From: Roseibium aggregatum
Lineage (GTDB): Bacteria > Pseudomonadota > Alphaproteobacteria > Rhizobiales > Stappiaceae
DNA: 64,000 nucleotides
Direction of reading: 5' to 3'
NCBI RefSeq assembly: GCF_014692675.1
Contig: NZ_JABFCZ010000003.1
Location: 205,596 to 269,595 of the forward strand
Position 1 is the first letter of the stretch. The number at the start of each line of letters is the position of its first letter. Below, piece after piece: positions 35,257 through 44,621 of the stretch. Made by a program: the position numbers and the translations under genes. The notes beneath the pieces were generated by a model. The model made no database searches and was not told where the DNA came from. It saw nothing but the letters and a program-made list of their open reading frames with translations.

Positions 35257-35700
35257 ATTCGTCAGGAAATTGAGTCTTGGGTTGTGACCCTAGGACGTCA
35301 GGTCGCAGTCTCCGGAATGAAATCGGATCGTATCGCGCGGGGTTCAATGGCGCGCGTGCGCCAGAAGCCTGACAAACATATTCAATATCAATTGTTTATC
35401 CTGTTTAGGTCGGCCGAAACCTTATCATTCCTGCAATCGGGGGATAGTCCCGTTTCATCCGGAGCCGGTGTCTCCGTTCCCGTTATCCGGACAGGCGAAC
35501 CTTCCAATTGCCGTGTAAATATGCTGAAAGGCCACTGGAGGGCAAAGAAGCCGGTCTTCGATCCGGTTTCAGGGGCATGAGCCGGCAATGAAAACGAGGG
35601 ACGGACGATTGACGCGGAGACTGGCCCCCTTTGGCGCCCAAGGGCTTCACGATGCGCCACCCTCGAGAAACAAAAGACCTGCGTCGGGCAAGAGACAGGC
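35257..35700. other. Intergenic region upstream of cydD
   Basis: About 440 bp have no believable gene. The region must contain the cydDCABX promoter. I looked for an FNR/Anr box (TTGAT-N4-ATCAA) and found no good match. A TTCAATATCAATTG stretch near 35380 is AT-rich but not a proper site. Confidence 0.4.
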
Positions 35701-37470
35701 ATGACCGGTTCCGCAGCAAAAGGCGCCGCCGACACCGAGGGGCAGGAAGAACCGGTCGCCGACCTGGTTCCCGCCGAAAAGCGTCTTGTCCGCAGGGCCG
35801 GATGGTTGCTCTCGATCTCCGATCTGTTGTGGATCGGGCAGGCTGCCTTGCTGAGCCTGGTCATTTCCGAATTCGTCGCCGGCAGGCCTCAGGCCGGACT
35901 TCTCACATTGGTCGCACCGGCAGCCGTCGGTTTCATCGCCCTGGCCGGGGTACGGCAGTGGCTTGGACTGAGAGCGGCGTCCGCCGCGCGGTCGGCTGCC
36001 CGGGCCGTGAAGACAAGGGTACGGACCACGCTGCTCAACGCCATCGCACACAGTTCCCCGGCAGCGTCCCTGCCGTCCAGCGGCCATGTGGCGGCCATGC
36101 TGGGCGAACAGGTCGATGCGCTTGGCCCCTACCTCGGCAACTTCTATCCGCAGCAGTTCCGGTTGAAGATCGTCCCGCTCGGCATCCTTGCGGCAACGCT
36201 TTGCGTGAGCTGGCTGGCTGCGGTCATTCTCATGGTCGCAGGACCGGTCATTCCGCTGTTCATGGCGCTGATCGGGATCAGGGCGAAAGCGGCGAGCCAG
36301 GGACAGCAGGAAGAGCTGACCCGCATGAGCGGTTTTCTGCTCGACCGGGTGCGCGGCCTGGAAACCCTCCGGCTGTTCGGCGCGCTCGGCCGGACCGAAG
36401 CGGAAATCGGCCGGGTCGGCGAAGCCTTCCGGACCGGCACGATGCGGGTTCTCAAAATCGCCTTCCTGTCGTCCACAGTGCTGGAGCTGTTCAGCGCCCT
36501 GGGCATTGCCTTCGTCGCCGTCTATGTCGGCTTCTCGCTGTTGGGCAGCGTGACTGCCGGCACCTGGGGGGCGCCGCTGACCTTCGGCGGCGGCTTCTTC
36601 GTTCTGCTGCTGGCGCCGGAATTCTTTGCGCCGCTTCGCGCTTATGCCGCCGCCTATCACGACCGGGCCGCGGGCCTGGCGGCAAAGGAAAAGCTGCAGG
36701 AGCTCTATTCCGGGATTGTCGCCCAGGGCCTGCAGTCGGGACCGCCAGAGGGCTCAGCCAAGGCGGATGAAAAGCCGTCCGCGCCGGCGCCTCGGCAAAC
36801 CCATGCACCCGAAATCAAGCTCGATCACGTGTCTGTCACGTTCGGCGGCAAGAGCATCATTCGGGATTTCTCACTCGAAATACCATCCGGTGAGACCGCG
36901 ATCCTCACCGGGCCAAGCGGTGCCGGCAAGACGACGCTTCTCGACTGCCTGCTCGGTCTGCATCGACCCGACAGCGGGCGGATCTTCATCGACGGCAAGG
37001 ACCTCCTGACGCTCGACCTTGGGCGTTGGCGGCAGGAAATCTGCTGGATCGGTCAGCACCCGCGCCTGTTCCACGGTTCTTTACGCGCAAATCTCCTGCG
37101 TGCGGATCCGGATGCCTCGACCGAGGACATGATGCTGGCGGTCCGTCTCGCGGGAGCCGCCGCTCTGGTGGAAAGCCTGCCGCGCGGTCTGGAGACGATC
37201 ATCGGCGAAGACGGCTTCGGCCTGTCCGTCGGCGAGAAACGCCGGATTGCACTGGCGCGGGCAGCGCTCAGAAAGACCGCCGGCCTGATCCTGGCCGATG
37301 AGCCGACCGCGGGCCTCGATGATCAAACGGCAATAGACGTCATTGCAGGCCTGAAAAAGATGGCGGCTGGCCGGACGCTGATCCTTGCAACCCATGACCC
37401 GAAGCTTATGTCTGTTCCGGGCACCCGGATCGAGCTGGACGCCGCCCATCTGTCGGAGGCAAGCGCATGA
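35701..37470 (+). CDS. cydD: Thiol reductant ABC exporter subunit CydD
   Basis: This 589-residue half-transporter has six membrane segments in residues about 40-330 and an ATPase domain at about 370-585. The Walker A loop is LTGPSGAGKTTLLDCLLGLHRPDSG (about 402-426), the signature LSVGEKRRIALARAALRK (about 503-520) and the Walker B LILADEPTAGLDDQ (about 525-538). With CydC it exports glutathione and cysteine to the periplasm, needed for cytochrome bd assembly. ATG 35701 begins the operon. Its stop overlaps the cydC start (ATGA), so the two subunits are translationally coupled. Confidence 0.95.
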   Translation: MTGSAAKGAADTEGQEEPVADLVPAEKRLVRRAGWLLSISDLLWIGQAALLSLVISEFVAGRPQAGLLTLVAPAAVGFIALAGVRQWLGLRAASAARSAARAVKTRVRTTLLNAIAHSSPAASLPSSGHVAAMLGEQVDALGPYLGNFYPQQFRLKIVPLGILAATLCVSWLAAVILMVAGPVIPLFMALIGIRAKAASQGQQEELTRMSGFLLDRVRGLETLRLFGALGRTEAEIGRVGEAFRTGTMRVLKIAFLSSTVLELFSALGIAFVAVYVGFSLLGSVTAGTWGAPLTFGGGFFVLLLAPEFFAPLRAYAAAYHDRAAGLAAKEKLQELYSGIVAQGLQSGPPEGSAKADEKPSAPAPRQTHAPEIKLDHVSVTFGGKSIIRDFSLEIPSGETAILTGPSGAGKTTLLDCLLGLHRPDSGRIFIDGKDLLTLDLGRWRQEICWIGQHPRLFHGSLRANLLRADPDASTEDMMLAVRLAGAAALVESLPRGLETIIGEDGFGLSVGEKRRIALARAALRKTAGLILADEPTAGLDDQTAIDVIAGLKKMAAGRTLILATHDPKLMSVPGTRIELDAAHLSEASA

Positions 37471-39149
37471 GCCCACTCCGCCGGATCGTCGTATGGCAAT
37501 GGCGCCATTCGCCCGCAGCCTTCCTGTCGGGAATCGTCATCGCACTGATCCCCGCCCTTGCCGGCATTGCACTCCTCGGCGTGGCCGGATGGTTCATCAC
37601 GGCGGCGGCTCTTGCCGGGCTTGGCCTGTTTGCTTTGAACGTCTTCATGCCGAGCGCGCTGATCCGGGCGTTGGCAATTGCGCGCACCGCCGGCCGCTAC
37701 GGCGAGCGCATCCTGACCCACGACGCCACCTTCCGCTTCCTGACCAACCTGAGAAAGCGCATTTTCCAGGGCCAGGCGGCCAGGATCGGCGACGGGACCC
37801 GCCCGGCGCGCAGCGGCGCGGCCCTCAATCGGCTGACCTCGGATATCCAGGCGCTGGATGCGGTCTACCTCCGCCTGATCGTCCCGGCGGTTCTGTGTCT
37901 GGTCACCGGGCTTCTGGTGATCGCATGGGTCCTGAAGCTTGCACCCGTCGCCGGTCTCGGGATTGCGGGCTTTGTGGTCTGGGGGGCGGCCTTCTGCGGC
38001 TATCTTCTGAAAAACCGTCATGTGGAGGCCGCGCGCCGCCAGGAAGCAGCCCACGAAGCCATGCGGCTCAGAAGCGTCGATCTGGTGGCCGGGCGAAGGG
38101 ATCTGGCGGTCTACGGCGGACTTGAGCAAAGCGCGCATGCGATCTTGAAGGCGGAAGAACGGCTGGCGGCCGCGGGCGAGGAAATCGAGGCGCGAACGGC
38201 CCGCTTCCTGTCCCTGCATGGCTTCGCGGGGCAGTTCTTCCTGGCTGTGACGCTGGTGCTGGTGAGCGCCCTGATGATCCGCGGAAACCTTGCGCCGGTC
38301 TGGGGCGTGACCCTGATCCTGGTCGCGACCGCGCTTCCCGAAGTGCTCGGCGCGTTGGTGCCCGGACTGGCCAACCTGCAGAGGACACGCCTTGCCGCAA
38401 GACGGGCCGCCGACGGCGCCCACGAGAGCGATAATGCCGGTGGGGCGGAAGTTGCATCGATTGACCGGAAGACCGTGACGGACCCCGTCCTGTCCTTCAG
38501 GTCGGTAACCTTCGCCTATCCGGGGGCGGAAACCCCGGTCCTGTCGGATTTTTCCTTCGACATTGCAAAGGGCGAGACGCTGGCTCTGACCGGCAGGAGC
38601 GGTTGCGGCAAGTCGACGGTGTCCGCCATCGCATCGAGGCTTCTCAATCCGCAGGGCGGTTCGGTGACGCTTTGCGGACAGGATCTGCAGACCATTCCGG
38701 AAGAAGAGCTGCGCAGCACGATCACGGTCCTGGGGCAGAAGCCCTATCTCTTCAACGACACGGTCGCGGCCAACCTGAGGATCGCGATGCCGGCGGCCAC
38801 GGATGATGAATTGTGGGCTGCTCTGGACATGGCGGCACTGGGCGCGCGGATCCGCGGCAGCGAAAGCGGCCTGGAAACGGTTCTGGGCGAGGGCGGCCTG
38901 GGTCTGTCCGGCGGCGAACAGCGGCGCCTCGGTCTGGCGCGCGCCTACCTGACCCGGCCGGTGCTCTTCATTCTCGATGAAATGACGGAAGGCCTGGACG
39001 AGAAAACCGCGAAGGACGTTCTCGACCGCTTCGAGGAATTCCGCGGAGACGCCAGTGTTCTGATGATCGCGCACAAGCGGATGGAGATTGACCGCGCCGA
39101 CCGGGTCCTGGGACTCCGTGACGCGGAAAAGAGTCTGGCCGCCGAATAG
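37467..39149 (+). CDS. cydC: Thiol reductant ABC exporter subunit CydC
   Basis: This 560-residue partner of CydD has an N-terminal membrane domain beginning PLRRIVVWQWRHSPAAFLSGI and the typical GVAGWFITAAALAGL segment. The C-terminal ATPase has Walker A LTGRSGCGKSTVSAIASRLLNPQGG (about 371-395), signature GLSGGEQRRLGLARAYL (about 478-494) and a Walker B LFILDEMTEGLDE. The variant Asp-Glu-Met-Thr in place of Asp-Glu-Pro-Thr is often seen in CydC. It overlaps cydD by four bases and is followed 159 bp later by cydA. Confidence 0.94.
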   Translation: MSPLRRIVVWQWRHSPAAFLSGIVIALIPALAGIALLGVAGWFITAAALAGLGLFALNVFMPSALIRALAIARTAGRYGERILTHDATFRFLTNLRKRIFQGQAARIGDGTRPARSGAALNRLTSDIQALDAVYLRLIVPAVLCLVTGLLVIAWVLKLAPVAGLGIAGFVVWGAAFCGYLLKNRHVEAARRQEAAHEAMRLRSVDLVAGRRDLAVYGGLEQSAHAILKAEERLAAAGEEIEARTARFLSLHGFAGQFFLAVTLVLVSALMIRGNLAPVWGVTLILVATALPEVLGALVPGLANLQRTRLAARRAADGAHESDNAGGAEVASIDRKTVTDPVLSFRSVTFAYPGAETPVLSDFSFDIAKGETLALTGRSGCGKSTVSAIASRLLNPQGGSVTLCGQDLQTIPEEELRSTITVLGQKPYLFNDTVAANLRIAMPAATDDELWAALDMAALGARIRGSESGLETVLGEGGLGLSGGEQRRLGLARAYLTRPVLFILDEMTEGLDEKTAKDVLDRFEEFRGDASVLMIAHKRMEIDRADRVLGLRDAEKSLAAE

Positions 39150-39308
39150 GCGCGGCTTTATTTGTTAGTTTCAATAAGGCGAAACAAGCGCCTTCGGGAG
39201 GAAGCAGTCCCGCTGCGGTCGGCACACGCAAAGTTTGCAATCTGACCGCAGTATGATCTTCTGTTGCCGGATTCGGAATCCCGCTCCGGCCAAACCCGAG
39301 GTATCGCA

Positions 39309-40910
39309 ATGGAACTTGATATCGTCAGCCTGTCCAGGCTGCAGTTTGCGATGACGGCGCTCTACCATTTCCTGTTCGTGCCGTTGACCATAGGCCTTTC
39401 CATCCTGCTTGCGACCATGGAGACGGTCTACGTCATGACCGGGCGCGAAGTCTGGAAACGCATGGTCAAATTCTGGGGGACGCTGTTCGGGATCAACTTC
39501 GTGCTCGGGGTAGCCACGGGCCTGACCATGGAGTTCCAGTTCGGCATGAACTGGAGCTACTACAGCCAGTATGTGGGCGATGTCTTCGGCGCGCCGCTGG
39601 CCATCGAAGGGCTGATGGCCTTTTTCCTGGAGGCGACCTTCGTCGGGCTGTTCTTCTTCGGCTGGGACAAGCTGTCGAAGCGTCAGCATCTGGCGGCCAC
39701 CTGGGCGGTCGCCATGGGCACCAACCTGTCGGCGCTGTGGATCCTGATCGCCAACGGCTGGATGCAGCATCCCGTCGGCAGCGAATTCAATCCGCAGACC
39801 ATGCGCATGGAAGTGACCAGCTTCTACGAGGTGCTCTTCAATCCGGTGGCCCAGGCCAAGTTCGTGCATACGGTTTCGGCCGGCTATGTCACCGCATCGC
39901 TTTTCATTGTCGGCATATCGGCCTGGTATCTGCTGAAGGGCAGACATATCGAGATCGCGCGGCGTTCGATCGCCGTCGCCGCCGCCTTCGGTTTCGCCTC
40001 GGCCCTGTCCGTCGTCGTCCTTGGAGATGAAAGCGGTTACGAGGCGAACCTGAATCAGAAGATGAAGCTGGCGACCATCGAGGCCATGTGGGAGACCGAG
40101 CCGGCTCCGGCGTCCTTCAATCTCATCGCCATCCCGGACATGGAGGCGAGGGACAACAGCTTTGCCATCGAGGTCCCCTATGTCATGGGACTGATCGCCA
40201 CCAGGTCGCTGACCAAGGAAATTCCGGGCATCAAGGAACTGGTTGAAAGGTCGAAGGACCGGATCCGCCAGGGTGTCATCGCCTGGGAGGCCTTGCAGAA
40301 GATCCGCGCGGCGGACGATGCGGGGCAGACAGTCGACGAGGCGGTGCGCAACGATTTCGTCATAAACCAGCACAATCTCGGCTACGCCTATCTTTTGATG
40401 CCCTTCGCCAAGGACCTGACGAAGGCCACTAACGAGGAGATCGACGCGGCCGCCTGGTCCGCCGTTCCGAACATCTGGCCGATGTTCTACGGTTTTCGGA
40501 TCATGGTTGCCTGCGGCTTCTTCTTCATCCTGCTGACCGGCGTGTTCTTCTTCCTCGCCTCCACGGGCAAGGTGGAAGGCCTGCGCTTCAAGGGGCGCTG
40601 GCTGCTGCATGTCGCGGTCCTGTCGATCCCGCTGCCTTGGATCGCCTGCGAAATGGGCTGGTTTGTCGCCGAATACGGCCGCCAGCCCTGGATCATCGAG
40701 GGCATGCTGCCGACACATGCGGCCGTTTCCAGCCTGTCCGTCACCGAGGTTCTGCTGACACTGGCCGGCTTTGTCGCCCTCTACAGCACGCTTCTCGTGA
40801 TCGAGGTCTCCCTGATGCTGAAATACATCCGAAAAGGGCCCGACGACGGCGGAGAGCCCGAAGCGATGCCGGCCCGGACCGGCGGCATGTCCTCTATCGC
40901 AGCGGAGTAG
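39309..40910 (+). CDS. cydA: Cytochrome bd ubiquinol oxidase subunit I
   Basis: ATG 39309 gives 533 residues, close to the E. coli length. LSRLQFAMTALYHFLFVPLT contains His20, equivalent to the haem b595 ligand. KFVHTVSAGYV (about 194-204) supplies the His for haem b558, and GWFVAEYGRQPW (about 452-463) is the conserved GRQPW motif near the quinol site. It has nine or more transmembrane segments and a Q-loop between about 250 and 380. It is a high-affinity terminal oxidase, usually induced at low oxygen or under sulphide/nitrosative stress. The operon order cydDCABX is standard for Hyphomicrobiales. Confidence 0.97.
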   Translation: MELDIVSLSRLQFAMTALYHFLFVPLTIGLSILLATMETVYVMTGREVWKRMVKFWGTLFGINFVLGVATGLTMEFQFGMNWSYYSQYVGDVFGAPLAIEGLMAFFLEATFVGLFFFGWDKLSKRQHLAATWAVAMGTNLSALWILIANGWMQHPVGSEFNPQTMRMEVTSFYEVLFNPVAQAKFVHTVSAGYVTASLFIVGISAWYLLKGRHIEIARRSIAVAAAFGFASALSVVVLGDESGYEANLNQKMKLATIEAMWETEPAPASFNLIAIPDMEARDNSFAIEVPYVMGLIATRSLTKEIPGIKELVERSKDRIRQGVIAWEALQKIRAADDAGQTVDEAVRNDFVINQHNLGYAYLLMPFAKDLTKATNEEIDAAAWSAVPNIWPMFYGFRIMVACGFFFILLTGVFFFLASTGKVEGLRFKGRWLLHVAVLSIPLPWIACEMGWFVAEYGRQPWIIEGMLPTHAAVSSLSVTEVLLTLAGFVALYSTLLVIEVSLMLKYIRKGPDDGGEPEAMPARTGGMSSIAAE

Positions 40911-40914
40911 ACCG

Positions 40915-42072
40915 ATGATCCTTCATGAACTGATCGACTATTCGACGTTGAAGCTGATCTGGTGGCTGCTTCTGGGTATCCTTCTGATCGGCTTTGCCGT
41001 AACCGACGGCTTCGACATGGGGGTCGGCACCCTGCTGCCCTTCGTGGGCGAAACCGATACCGAGCGCCGTGTGGCCATCAATTCCATCGGCGCCACCTGG
41101 GAAGGCAACCAGGTCTGGTTCATCCTTGGCGGCGGTGCGATCTTCGCCGCCTGGCCGCCGCTTTACGCCATCAGCTTTTCCGGCTTCTACCTGGCGATGT
41201 TCATCGTGCTGGCGGCAATGATCCTGCGGCCCGTGTCGTTCAAGTACCGCTCCAAGCGGCCCGACCCGTCCTGGCGCAACGGCTGGGACTGGGCGCTGTT
41301 CGTCGGCTCCTTCGTGCCGGCGCTGGTGTTCGGGGTGGCGGTCGGCAACGTCCTTGAAGGCGTGCCCTTCACCCTCGACCGGGACTTGAGAATGACCTAC
41401 GAGGGCTCGTTCTTCGGGCTGTTCACGCCGTTCTCGCTACTGTGCGGCCTCTTGTCCGTTTCCATGCTGGTCATGCACGGCGGGGCCTGGCTGGGGTTGA
41501 AGACCGACGGCATCGTCGCGGTCAGGGGGCGCCGCTACGGCACGGTTGCCGCCTTCGCCGCCCTGGTGCTGTTCGCCCTCGGCGGCTATCTGGTCTATTC
41601 CGGCTATGTCGAAGGCTACCGGATCACCTCCGAGATCGACCCCAACATGCCGGCCAATCCGCTGTTCAAGAAGGCGGTGATCGAGGGCAGCGCCTGGATG
41701 GCAAATTATTCCACCTATCCGTGGATGATGATCGCGCCGGCGCTGGGCTTTTTAGGCACGTTCGGTGCGCTGATCGGGCTGCAGACCCGGCTGGAGATGC
41801 TGACCTTCGCCTGCTCCAAGCTGGCGGTCTTCGGCATCATTTCCACCGTCGGCGTCTCGATGTTTCCCTTCCTGCTGCCGAGTTCGGTACAGCCGGATGC
41901 GAGCCTGACCGTCTGGGATGCATCGTCGAGCCACCAGACCCTGTTCAACATGCTGGTGGCGACGGTGATCTTCCTGCCCCTGGTGCTGGCCTATACCGCC
42001 TGGGTCTACAAGGTCCTGTGGGGCAAGGTCGACGAGGCCACCATCGAACGCGACAACGACACGGCATATTGA
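40915..42072 (+). CDS. cydB: Cytochrome bd ubiquinol oxidase subunit II
   Basis: This 385-residue membrane protein is the partner of CydA. Conserved features include WWLLLGILLIGFAVTDGFDMGVGTLLPFVG near the start with the DGFDMG motif, GATWEGNQVWFILGGGAIFAAWP (about 58-80), RPVSFKYRSK, and a late SYTVWDASSSHQTLFNMLV-type segment. It starts 4 bp after cydA and ends 11 bp before cydX, so the three are one transcription unit. Confidence 0.97.
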   Translation: MILHELIDYSTLKLIWWLLLGILLIGFAVTDGFDMGVGTLLPFVGETDTERRVAINSIGATWEGNQVWFILGGGAIFAAWPPLYAISFSGFYLAMFIVLAAMILRPVSFKYRSKRPDPSWRNGWDWALFVGSFVPALVFGVAVGNVLEGVPFTLDRDLRMTYEGSFFGLFTPFSLLCGLLSVSMLVMHGGAWLGLKTDGIVAVRGRRYGTVAAFAALVLFALGGYLVYSGYVEGYRITSEIDPNMPANPLFKKAVIEGSAWMANYSTYPWMMIAPALGFLGTFGALIGLQTRLEMLTFACSKLAVFGIISTVGVSMFPFLLPSSVQPDASLTVWDASSSHQTLFNMLVATVIFLPLVLAYTAWVYKVLWGKVDEATIERDNDTAY

Positions 42073-42083
42073 GGAGAAACGAC

Positions 42084-42197
42084 ATGTGGTATTTCGCCTG
42101 GATCCTAGGCATGCCGCTGGCATGCTGCCTCGCGGTTCTCAATGCCATGTGGCTGGAACTGCGCGCCAAGGACGAAGAGGTCCGTAACGGCCGGTAG
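42084..42197 (+). CDS. cydX: Cytochrome bd-I oxidase small subunit CydX
   Basis: A 37-residue protein begins MWYFAWILGMPLACCLAVLN and carries one transmembrane helix followed by an acidic/basic tail. The MWYFAWILG start is the hallmark of CydX/YbgT, the small subunit that stabilises the haem site of cytochrome bd. Ribosome site GAGGAGAAACG lies directly upstream, 11 bp after cydB. A decayed second copy lies at 44029. Confidence 0.95.
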   Translation: MWYFAWILGMPLACCLAVLNAMWLELRAKDEEVRNGR

Positions 42198-42549
42198 ATT
42201 TGGGACGCCCACACGCGAGGCGGAAAACAAAGGGCTCGCAGACTTAGTGTGCTTATCGCAGATAAGGTTCGTAGTGTATTGCGCCACGAGCCAATTAATT
42301 TGGCTGCCGCGCCTGTTGCAGAGCATTTGGTTTTTTACTGTTGTTCAATTTTTTCCGGCCGCGTATCCAGGACACATCATGCTGCGAATTTGAAAGGCAT
42401 TGGAATGGTGGCCGGCAAGATTAATTTTATTAAAATTAGAATTAACAATGTAAATTTTTTAAAAATGGAGCGCGTAACCCTTAAATATATTTTAAAGGTA
42501 TGTTTGTTCAATATTTTTGTAGTTTGCCGGAAGAGTCCAGGGGGTCGTT
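42198..42549. other. AT-rich intergenic region between cydX and the GGDEF gene
   Basis: Just over 350 bp, markedly AT-rich from about 42400 to 42520. No gene, repeat or strong terminator is seen. It separates the cyd operon from an unrelated signalling gene. Confidence 0.35.
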
Positions 42550-43881
42550 TTGTTACGTTTATTGAAAGCCAAATCTTTCCGATTTTGGATTGGGCTTGGT
42601 GCATTTTTTGCCCTGGCACCTCTCATTTTGTCGGCCGTTGGTGGCTATACGCTGCTGAATTATGGTGTCATCGCTGCTTTTCAGGACGTTGCGGAGCGCC
42701 AGCGGGTGCAGGTCGTTCCGGTGCAGAACTTACGCATTTTGCTGTTGGACACGCTCGCGCCGGTTGATGAGTTCTTGGACGGAGCCGATGCGACGCGGCT
42801 GGAATACCGGGCGCTTCGAACGCAGATCGAAACCGGCTTCTCTGCTCTCGACAAGAGCCTTCAGTCCGAACCTGAGGCCAGGGACCTGCTGGCGCGCGCG
42901 AGAGAGGACTGGAGTGCTGCGGACGATGACGCCAACGAATTGATTTCAGTGTCCGTTCAGGCCGGAGATGCCGATGCCCTCGTGCAGGTGCAGCGTTTTC
43001 ACGGTCAGATTGCATCGGCAACCGATAAACTGATGGCGGTCTACCGGCAACTTTTCGAAAAGATCGAAAATGATCACGACGGGGCACATTTGTATTATGA
43101 GCGATCGCTATGGATCGCTGGTATCGCCGGCGGGGTTTCTTTGTCGATGGTCATCGGCGGTATTGCCCTCGTAAGTCGGATAATGGCAACCAGCGTTGAT
43201 CGTCTAGTTGATGGTGCGGAACGGTTTGCCGGAGGGGACCGGGACTATCGGATCGAGGTTCAAGTCCCGCACGAACTACACCGTGTCGCGGAAGAATTTA
43301 ACCGCATGATTACGCGGATTCAGGACTATGAAGTCACCCTTGCCGATCTGGCGCACACGGATAGCCTTACCCATTTGCCCAATCGCCGCGCCTTCGATGC
43401 GGCTCTGAATGAGGTGCTCGCTGAGGCGAAGCAGATGGGTAAAACTTGCGCCCTGATGATATTGGATATCGATTACTTCAAGCGTATCAACGATACCTAT
43501 GGCCATGCGGCTGGTGACGCGGTCCTGCGGGAACTTGGGTTGGTCATGGCCAGGCACCTGCGACCGTCCGACAGATCTTTTCGCATTGGTGGCGAGGAAT
43601 TTTCAATCCTTTTGCCTGGTGCGGATTTGACGACAGGTATCGCAACCGCTGAACGTCTTCGTCAAGCAGTCGAATTACATGATTTCACTTACAAGGATAT
43701 TTCAATAAAATTGACGGTCAGCATCGGAGTTGCGGACACAAATGACTGCTTCGATAGCCTTAGCCTTGTCGAAGCAGCTGACGCAAGGCTCTACGAGGCT
43801 AAGCGCTCCGGCAGGAACCGGGTTTTGGCAAGTCCGGAAAACCCTGTGGAAGCAGGGCGCCGCAGTGGTTCAACTTTATAA
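42550..43881 (+). CDS. Membrane diguanylate cyclase (4-helix sensor, HAMP, GGDEF)
   Basis: This is a 443-residue protein from TTG 42550. Topology: TM1 at about 12-38, a periplasmic helical domain of about 140 residues resembling a four-helix-bundle chemoreceptor sensor, TM2 at about 186-208, a HAMP segment (RIMATSVDRLVDGAERFAGGDRDYRIEVQVPHELHRVAEEFNRM, about 210-253), and a GGDEF domain. The domain has DSLTHLPNRRAFD, the catalytic motif GGEEF (347-351) intact, and an inhibitory I-site RPSD (338-341) five residues upstream. It should make c-di-GMP and be product-inhibited. It sits between the intact and decayed cydX copies. Confidence 0.92.
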   Translation: MLRLLKAKSFRFWIGLGAFFALAPLILSAVGGYTLLNYGVIAAFQDVAERQRVQVVPVQNLRILLLDTLAPVDEFLDGADATRLEYRALRTQIETGFSALDKSLQSEPEARDLLARAREDWSAADDDANELISVSVQAGDADALVQVQRFHGQIASATDKLMAVYRQLFEKIENDHDGAHLYYERSLWIAGIAGGVSLSMVIGGIALVSRIMATSVDRLVDGAERFAGGDRDYRIEVQVPHELHRVAEEFNRMITRIQDYEVTLADLAHTDSLTHLPNRRAFDAALNEVLAEAKQMGKTCALMILDIDYFKRINDTYGHAAGDAVLRELGLVMARHLRPSDRSFRIGGEEFSILLPGADLTTGIATAERLRQAVELHDFTYKDISIKLTVSIGVADTNDCFDSLSLVEAADARLYEAKRSGRNRVLASPENPVEAGRRSGSTL

Positions 43882-44002
43882 AAAATAGGGAACCGGCGGC
43901 CCGACATCGCGCATGCACAAGTTGCCGACGTAATATCATGCCGGTTCAGTAACAGGTGTTCTTTGCTGTCTGGCTGCGGAGGATCCCCGCACAAAGAAAA
44001 TC

Positions 44003-44115
44003 GATACGGCATATTGAGGAGAAATGACATGTGGTATTTCGCCTTTATCCTCGGCATGCCGCTGGCATGCAGCCTCGCGGTCTCAACGCCATGCGGCTGG
44101 AATTGCACGCGATGA
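44003..44115 (+). pseudogene. Decayed second cydX with the end of a cydB copy
   Basis: The sequence repeats, with scattered changes, the last codons and stop of cydB (I-D-T-A-Y then TGA), the GAGGAGAAA ribosome site and the start of cydX (ATG 44029, MWYFAFILGMPLACSLAV). One base is missing after codon 18, so the frame shifts to STPCGWNCTR and stops at 44115. Restoring the base would give V-L-N-A-M-R-L-E-L, matching the real CydX. It is therefore a relic of a second cydBX region and unlikely to make a full CydX. Confidence 0.82.
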
Positions 44116-44249
44116 CGAAAAGCCCCCCAACGGCCGCCAGGCGGGGATTCGGCTGCCAAACGAAACGGGGTGGAGTGTTTGGGAACTGCAAGGGCTATCG
44201 ATAGTCGGCGTTTGGACGGTTTGGCCGCAATTTTGGGTGGTTGCCGCAT

Positions 44250-44555
44250 ATGCAACTGATCAAGCCTTGGGAAAGCGTGGAAGAAGCACCTGAGAGCGCG
44301 GATTATTGCCGCTCTTGGGAGGAAGAATTACAGCGCGAAATTGGTCCGAAGCACTGTCTGTTCGGATGCCAGGTGAAATTGATCGGGCGCCGATACGACA
44401 CGGATGATGCACTTTTCCTGCTTGAAGACGGCAGGGTGGCCGAGGTGCATCTGACTTGGAGCGGGCATCAGGAGCCCGACCCGAGATGGCCGGGGACATC
44501 GATCTTCGCGACATTGGAAGAATGGCAATCAATGTCGTCAAATGCGGATTATTAG
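44250..44555 (+). CDS. Conserved small protein of unknown function
   Basis: ATG 44250 gives 101 residues (a TTG nine bases earlier is in frame). The central part CLFGCQVKLIGRRYDTDDALFLLEDGRVAEVHLTWSGHQEPDPRWPGTSIFATLEEW fits a widespread proteobacterial hypothetical family, with the shape of a small beta-rich protein ending in the L-T-W-S-G-x-x-E-x-D-P-x-W-P pattern. No motif suggests catalysis. It follows the cydX relic and ends at a shared terminator. Function unknown. Confidence 0.75.
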   Translation: MQLIKPWESVEEAPESADYCRSWEEELQREIGPKHCLFGCQVKLIGRRYDTDDALFLLEDGRVAEVHLTWSGHQEPDPRWPGTSIFATLEEWQSMSSNADY

Positions 44556-44563
44556 CGAGACAG

Positions 44564-44594
44564 AAAAAACCCCGGAGCCGTTAAGCTCCGGGGC
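44564..44594. terminator. Bidirectional intrinsic terminator
   Basis: CCCCGGAGC and GCTCCGGGG form a perfect 9-bp stem (44570-44593) with a 6-base loop. On the minus strand it is followed by six T, which is ideal for ending the peroxiredoxin gene. On the plus strand a looser CTTTGATTTTT follows. Confidence 0.9.
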
Positions 44595-44621
44595 TTTGAT
44601 TTTTCAGGCTTTGCCGAAGGC

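Noticed and set aside
35182..35580. A 132-codon plus-strand frame before cydD
   Set aside because: It crosses the palindrome and RNA promoter region and has no family pattern.
34938..35700. 6S RNA, SRP RNA, RNase P RNA or tmRNA
   Set aside because: None of their conserved cores is present.
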